Below, piece after piece: positions 5,383 through 7,529 of a stretch of 7,529 bases of DNA. The translations under genes were made by a program, and so were the position numbers. The notes beneath the pieces are model-generated. The model searched no databases. It was not told the origin of the DNA and saw nothing but the letters and a program-made list of their open reading frames with translations. Source of the DNA: Candidatus Aenigmatarchaeota archaeon (GTDB taxonomy: Archaea; Aenigmatarchaeota; Aenigmatarchaeia; QMZP01); NCBI GenBank assembly GCA_016202745.1, contig JACQOB010000011.1, positions 1 to 7,529 of the forward strand, given 5' to 3'. Position 1 is the stretch's first letter, and each line of letters opens with the position of its first letter.

Positions 5383-6225
5383 ATGGCAACACAGGAAGAA
5401 AGCTCCGGCATGATGCCGGACTTCATGTTTTATTTTCTTCTGGTTATCATAGCCCTGGCAGTAGGCTACTTCATATACCTGGCGATCTTCACGTTCCAGC
5501 CGGTCATCGACCTGCAGAGGAATGCCCGCGCCACGCTTGAGATATCGGAAAACCTCATGTCATCGCCCCTTACCACCAGCAAGGCCGTATTCTCATCGGC
5601 GGAACTCGACAAAATCGACAACAAGATAGTGGAGCCTTACGTGAGGCACTGCGCGTACGGATACAAAGCGGAAATAGAGAGCGGCGGCAGAAAGTGGATA
5701 TTCGGATACGAGCCGAGGGATTTCGGGAGATATTTCGACTCGCTCAAAGAGCATGCCCTGAAAACACCGGTAAGCGTGGACGGGAAGCCAGGAACGCTGA
5801 CAGTGACAACATACGAGAATACAATCACCAGCGCCTCATGCCTGATACAGCGCGCTTTCGTGCTGAAAAAAATAGAAAAATGGCCGTGCAAGATTCCGAC
5901 AGCAGGCGCCGTATCGCTGCCCAGGGAGACCAGGGCAGTCAGGTGCGACATCAAGCTGGAAAAGCAGAGGGATGATTTCCTGTGCATCGGGGCAGCGGTC
6001 GAGGAGGCTCCGCTCGTTGAATGCAGGCACCTGCCCGGCATACAGGTCCAGAAATTCATTTTCAAGGGAAAGAAATTCAATGAGATAAAGGATATGTTCC
6101 TCGTAGCGTATCCCCTGAAGCGCTATGCAGACAGCTGCGAGAACCTGAATCCTGCGGATATAGCCGGCGAGAAAGATGACGTCGTTACGGTTCTGCTGTG
6201 CATAGAGGAGGCCGCGAAGCCATGA
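5383..6225 (+). CDS. Pilin-like membrane-anchored Cys-containing protein, 280 aa
   Basis: ATG 5383 to TGA 6223-6225. A polar MATQEESSG leader is followed by a membrane helix (about residues 14-37, FMFYFLLVIIALAVGYFIYLA), a helical stalk (about 43-58), and SSPLTT (60-65), matching SAPVTT of the preceding protein at a similar distance from the helix. After that come FSSAELDKI, YGYKAEIESGG and KWIFGYE, a run that reminds me of uncharacterised DPANN pilin-like proteins (memory, not a search). Eight cysteines are spread over the exported part. The start is set by GAGGGT (5374-5379), 3 bases upstream; ATGs at 5410 and 5413 are less likely. Its stop overlaps the next start (ATGA), so translation is coupled. 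Function unknown; a minor pilin or envelope subunit is plausible. Confidence 0.87.
   Translation: MATQEESSGMMPDFMFYFLLVIIALAVGYFIYLAIFTFQPVIDLQRNARATLEISENLMSSPLTTSKAVFSSAELDKIDNKIVEPYVRHCAYGYKAEIESGGRKWIFGYEPRDFGRYFDSLKEHALKTPVSVDGKPGTLTVTTYENTITSASCLIQRAFVLKKIEKWPCKIPTAGAVSLPRETRAVRCDIKLEKQRDDFLCIGAAVEEAPLVECRHLPGIQVQKFIFKGKKFNEIKDMFLVAYPLKRYADSCENLNPADIAGEKDDVVTVLLCIEEAAKP
6205..6211 (+). promoter_or_regulatory. Ribosome binding site deciding the start at 6222
   Basis: GAGGAGG within the 3' end of the upstream gene is a strong Shine-Dalgarno match and lies 10 bases before ATG 6222. An upstream in-frame ATG at 6198 lacks such a site and would add an unlikely hydrophilic leader (MHRGGREA) read inside the upstream gene, so 6222 is chosen. 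Confidence 0.65.
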
Positions 6226-7373
6226 CAAGAAAAGGCACGATCAATCCGATATACCTCATCATTTTTGCTGTCTACGCCGTGGCACTCGTACTGTTCGTCA
6301 TCGGATCCAAGTTCATAATCTCAATAAGGTCCCTCGACGCGCGCTCCACAATAAATTTCGAGCTTGCAGGCCTCGTCCTGAACCCCTACGGCGTCGCCCA
6401 GCCGCTCTCGGTCATGAAAGTGGATGAGAGGACTGTCGCGGAGATAGCGCTGCAGACTTCGATAACAGAGAAGATTTCCAGCGAAGATACAGGCAAGCTG
6501 GACGCCTCGATAAGAGACTACATGGCTAGATTCAGCTTCCCGTACTACAACATAAAAATCATAAAGAGCGACAAGGTCCTTTATGCAATCGACAGCAAAG
6601 GCCGGCGCTGCGGAAAAAACGATGAGGGATTCTGCTCAGCTGGTATACAATCCTTTAATGCTCCGTGTGGAATCGGCAGAAGGAAAATAGATTCTGATGG
6701 GAAATGTCCGCTGAGACTTGGAGTTCTTCAGGTATATGATTGCTGTGCAGAGGACTATAAGCCGGGAACCGAGCAATATAACGAACCCCTGCCAGGTAAG
6801 CCGGCCGTAATCAGATGCGGCGAGACCGGAATAGGTGTCTGTGATTTCCTGTGCGGGGAAGGCAGGACTGAAATTTCTCAAGTAAGAAGCGAGTGCTCAA
6901 CACCTCAGACACAGAAATGCTGCGCGCCCGTGAACAAGATAGGATCTGTCAAGATAGGCACATTGCTTTCTGCTGAGATACCCTTGCCTTACAAGACAGA
7001 GAAAACTCCGCCGGTTTTTTATTGCGTTGATTCAAGCAAGCAGGAATTGTGCTCCGGGGGCGAGCTAGTGCCCGGACTATGCAGCGGTGCGAAGCTGTGC
7101 TGCGTAACCCAGACAATAAAATGCGGGACCAGCACAGGATCAAGCGGGTTCTGCCTTGATGTCATGAAATGCGGGAAAATACAGAATTCAAGGAGTGAGA
7201 TCTCGAAGGACTGCCCGGCATCGCGAGGCAACACGTATCAATGCTGCATAACAGCTGATCTCAGCAGCGTCAAGACCGGGCCGCCGATCCAGCCTACGGA
7301 CGAGGAATGCAATTTTGGCGAGAAAAAAAGCGCCGGCGTAGGGAAACTTGTGATAACACTTGGTGAAAAATAA
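6222..7373 (+). CDS. Membrane-anchored protein with four tandem Cys-rich 'CC' modules, 383 aa
   Basis: ATG 6222 to TAA 7371-7373. MTRKG precedes a membrane helix (about residues 8-30, NPIYLIIFAVYAVALVLFVIG). Residues 31-129 form a cysteine-free stalk or pilin-like domain. From residue 130 on there are four Cys-rich modules (130-175, 199-234, 268-294, 301-342), each ending in Cys-Cys, plus one late Cys near 374, 24 in all. Modules 1, 2 and 4 have six cysteines; module 3 has five and lacks the third. The same module type occurs in the 486-aa protein. Many codons from about 6640 on end in T or A, unlike the C/G-ending codons of the helix part. The start overlaps the previous stop by four bases and the stop overlaps the next start by one. 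Probably a displayed binding protein; ligand unknown. Confidence 0.88.
   Translation: MTRKGTINPIYLIIFAVYAVALVLFVIGSKFIISIRSLDARSTINFELAGLVLNPYGVAQPLSVMKVDERTVAEIALQTSITEKISSEDTGKLDASIRDYMARFSFPYYNIKIIKSDKVLYAIDSKGRRCGKNDEGFCSAGIQSFNAPCGIGRRKIDSDGKCPLRLGVLQVYDCCAEDYKPGTEQYNEPLPGKPAVIRCGETGIGVCDFLCGEGRTEISQVRSECSTPQTQKCCAPVNKIGSVKIGTLLSAEIPLPYKTEKTPPVFYCVDSSKQELCSGGELVPGLCSGAKLCCVTQTIKCGTSTGSSGFCLDVMKCGKIQNSRSEISKDCPASRGNTYQCCITADLSSVKTGPPIQPTDEECNFGEKKSAGVGKLVITLGEK
6609..7247 (+). repeat. Four diverged tandem six-cysteine 'CC' modules (protein level)
   Basis: Module 1 is at 6609-6746 (C-x7-C-x10-C-x12-C-x11-CC), module 2 at 6816-6923 (C-x7-C-x3-C-x13-C-x7-CC), module 3 at 7023-7103 (C-x8-C-x9-C-x5-CC, third Cys and its spacer lost), and module 4 at 7122-7247 (C-x9-C-x5-C-x13-C-x9-CC). 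Shared residues outside cysteine are few: an early Gly before the second Cys, and TEIS / SEIS before the fourth in modules 2 and 4. The modules are separated by Pro/Lys-rich linkers of about 23, 33 and 6 residues. Confidence 0.78.
7362..7366 (+). promoter_or_regulatory. Ribosome binding site for the gene at 7373
   Basis: GGTGA is the core archaeal Shine-Dalgarno sequence and lies 6 bases before ATG 7373. It supports a start inside the TAATG overlap with the upstream stop. Confidence 0.6.
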
Positions 7374-7529
7374 TGAAAGGCTCGACATCGTCAGGCTTTT
7401 TTATTACCGTGCTTCTTATAGCAATACTTCTTACTGCCTTATCGCTGATAGCTGTGCTCGAAGCATTCTCAAACAGCCAGAGAAAGGAAACAATTGTGCT
7501 TAGCTCAATAGAACTGATCAAGACATCCA
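7373..7529 (+). CDS. N-terminus of another pilin-like anchored protein (3' end outside window)
   Basis: ATG 7373 overlaps the upstream stop as TAATG and is open to the right edge (52 codons seen). MKGSTSSG is followed by a membrane helix (about residues 9-28, FFITVLLIAILLTALSLIAV) and a helical stretch with Glu, Asn, Arg and Lys (LEAFSNSQRKE). MKG directly before the helix is the same leader style as the 135-aa protein at 4966. A strong GGTGA ribosome site precedes it. It continues the tandem run of anchored proteins, so the operon goes on beyond the window. The size and nature of the exported domain cannot be seen. Confidence 0.82.
   Translation, partial: MKGSTSSGFFITVLLIAILLTALSLIAVLEAFSNSQRKETIVLSSIELIKTS

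Noticed and set aside
6198..6221. Earlier in-frame start for the 383-aa gene
   Set aside because: ATG 6222 has GAGGAGG at good spacing and begins directly with a short basic leader and membrane helix; the extension is read inside the upstream gene.
1..7529. CRISPR array, tRNA or rRNA genes, insertion sequences
   Set aside because: I see no regularly spaced direct repeats, no cloverleaf-type or rRNA-like segments, no terminal inverted repeats and no transposase motifs. Nearly every base is accounted for by tightly packed coding frames.

Overview
The window looks archaeal, probably from a small-genome (DPANN-type) lineage. The signs are archaeal TATA/BRE promoters placed for leaderless transcription, AGG/ATA-rich codon use, very tight gene packing, Shine-Dalgarno matches to the usual archaeal 16S tail, and a run of single-pass membrane proteins with large, disulfide-type Cys-rich exported parts, a style I associate with Micrarchaeota, Diapherotrites, Aenigmarchaeota and Woesearchaeota. 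The lineage is an inference: no taxonomic marker gene is present.

All genes are on the + strand. Positions 2-181 hold the C-terminal end of a membrane protein whose start lies off the window. A first promoter then drives two micro-proteins (224-349, 41 aa; 354-518, 54 aa), followed by two large anchored proteins (522-1532 and 1535-2995). Two more promoters precede two further micro-proteins (3030-3176, 48 aa; 3212-3349, 45 aa). Four complete anchored proteins follow (3354-4961, 4966-5373, 5383-6225, 6222-7373), and a fifth runs off the right edge (7373-7529). Gaps are 0 to about 40 bases and several genes overlap, so there is no long non-coding stretch.

Six complete large proteins share one plan: a short N-terminus, one N-terminal membrane helix, then a large exported region. 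Each has an even number of cysteines (10, 22, 10, 4, 8 and 24), while the four micro-proteins have none. A six-cysteine module ending in Cys-Cys occurs once in the 486-aa protein and about four times in the 383-aa protein. The 486-aa protein also carries a duplicated six-cysteine domain of about 115 residues. Several of the proteins resemble type IV pilin-like proteins in their N-terminal layout (Lys-Gly just before the helix, and a conserved Ser-x-Pro-x-Thr-Thr after it in two neighbours).

The simplest reading is an operon cluster for a disulfide-stabilised cell-surface assembly, with small hydrophobic subunits made alongside large anchored ones. I recognise no ATPase, peptidase or other enzyme in the window, so the function stays open: pilus-like fibre, adhesion or host-contact apparatus, or envelope complex. 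No gene can be given a secure symbol.
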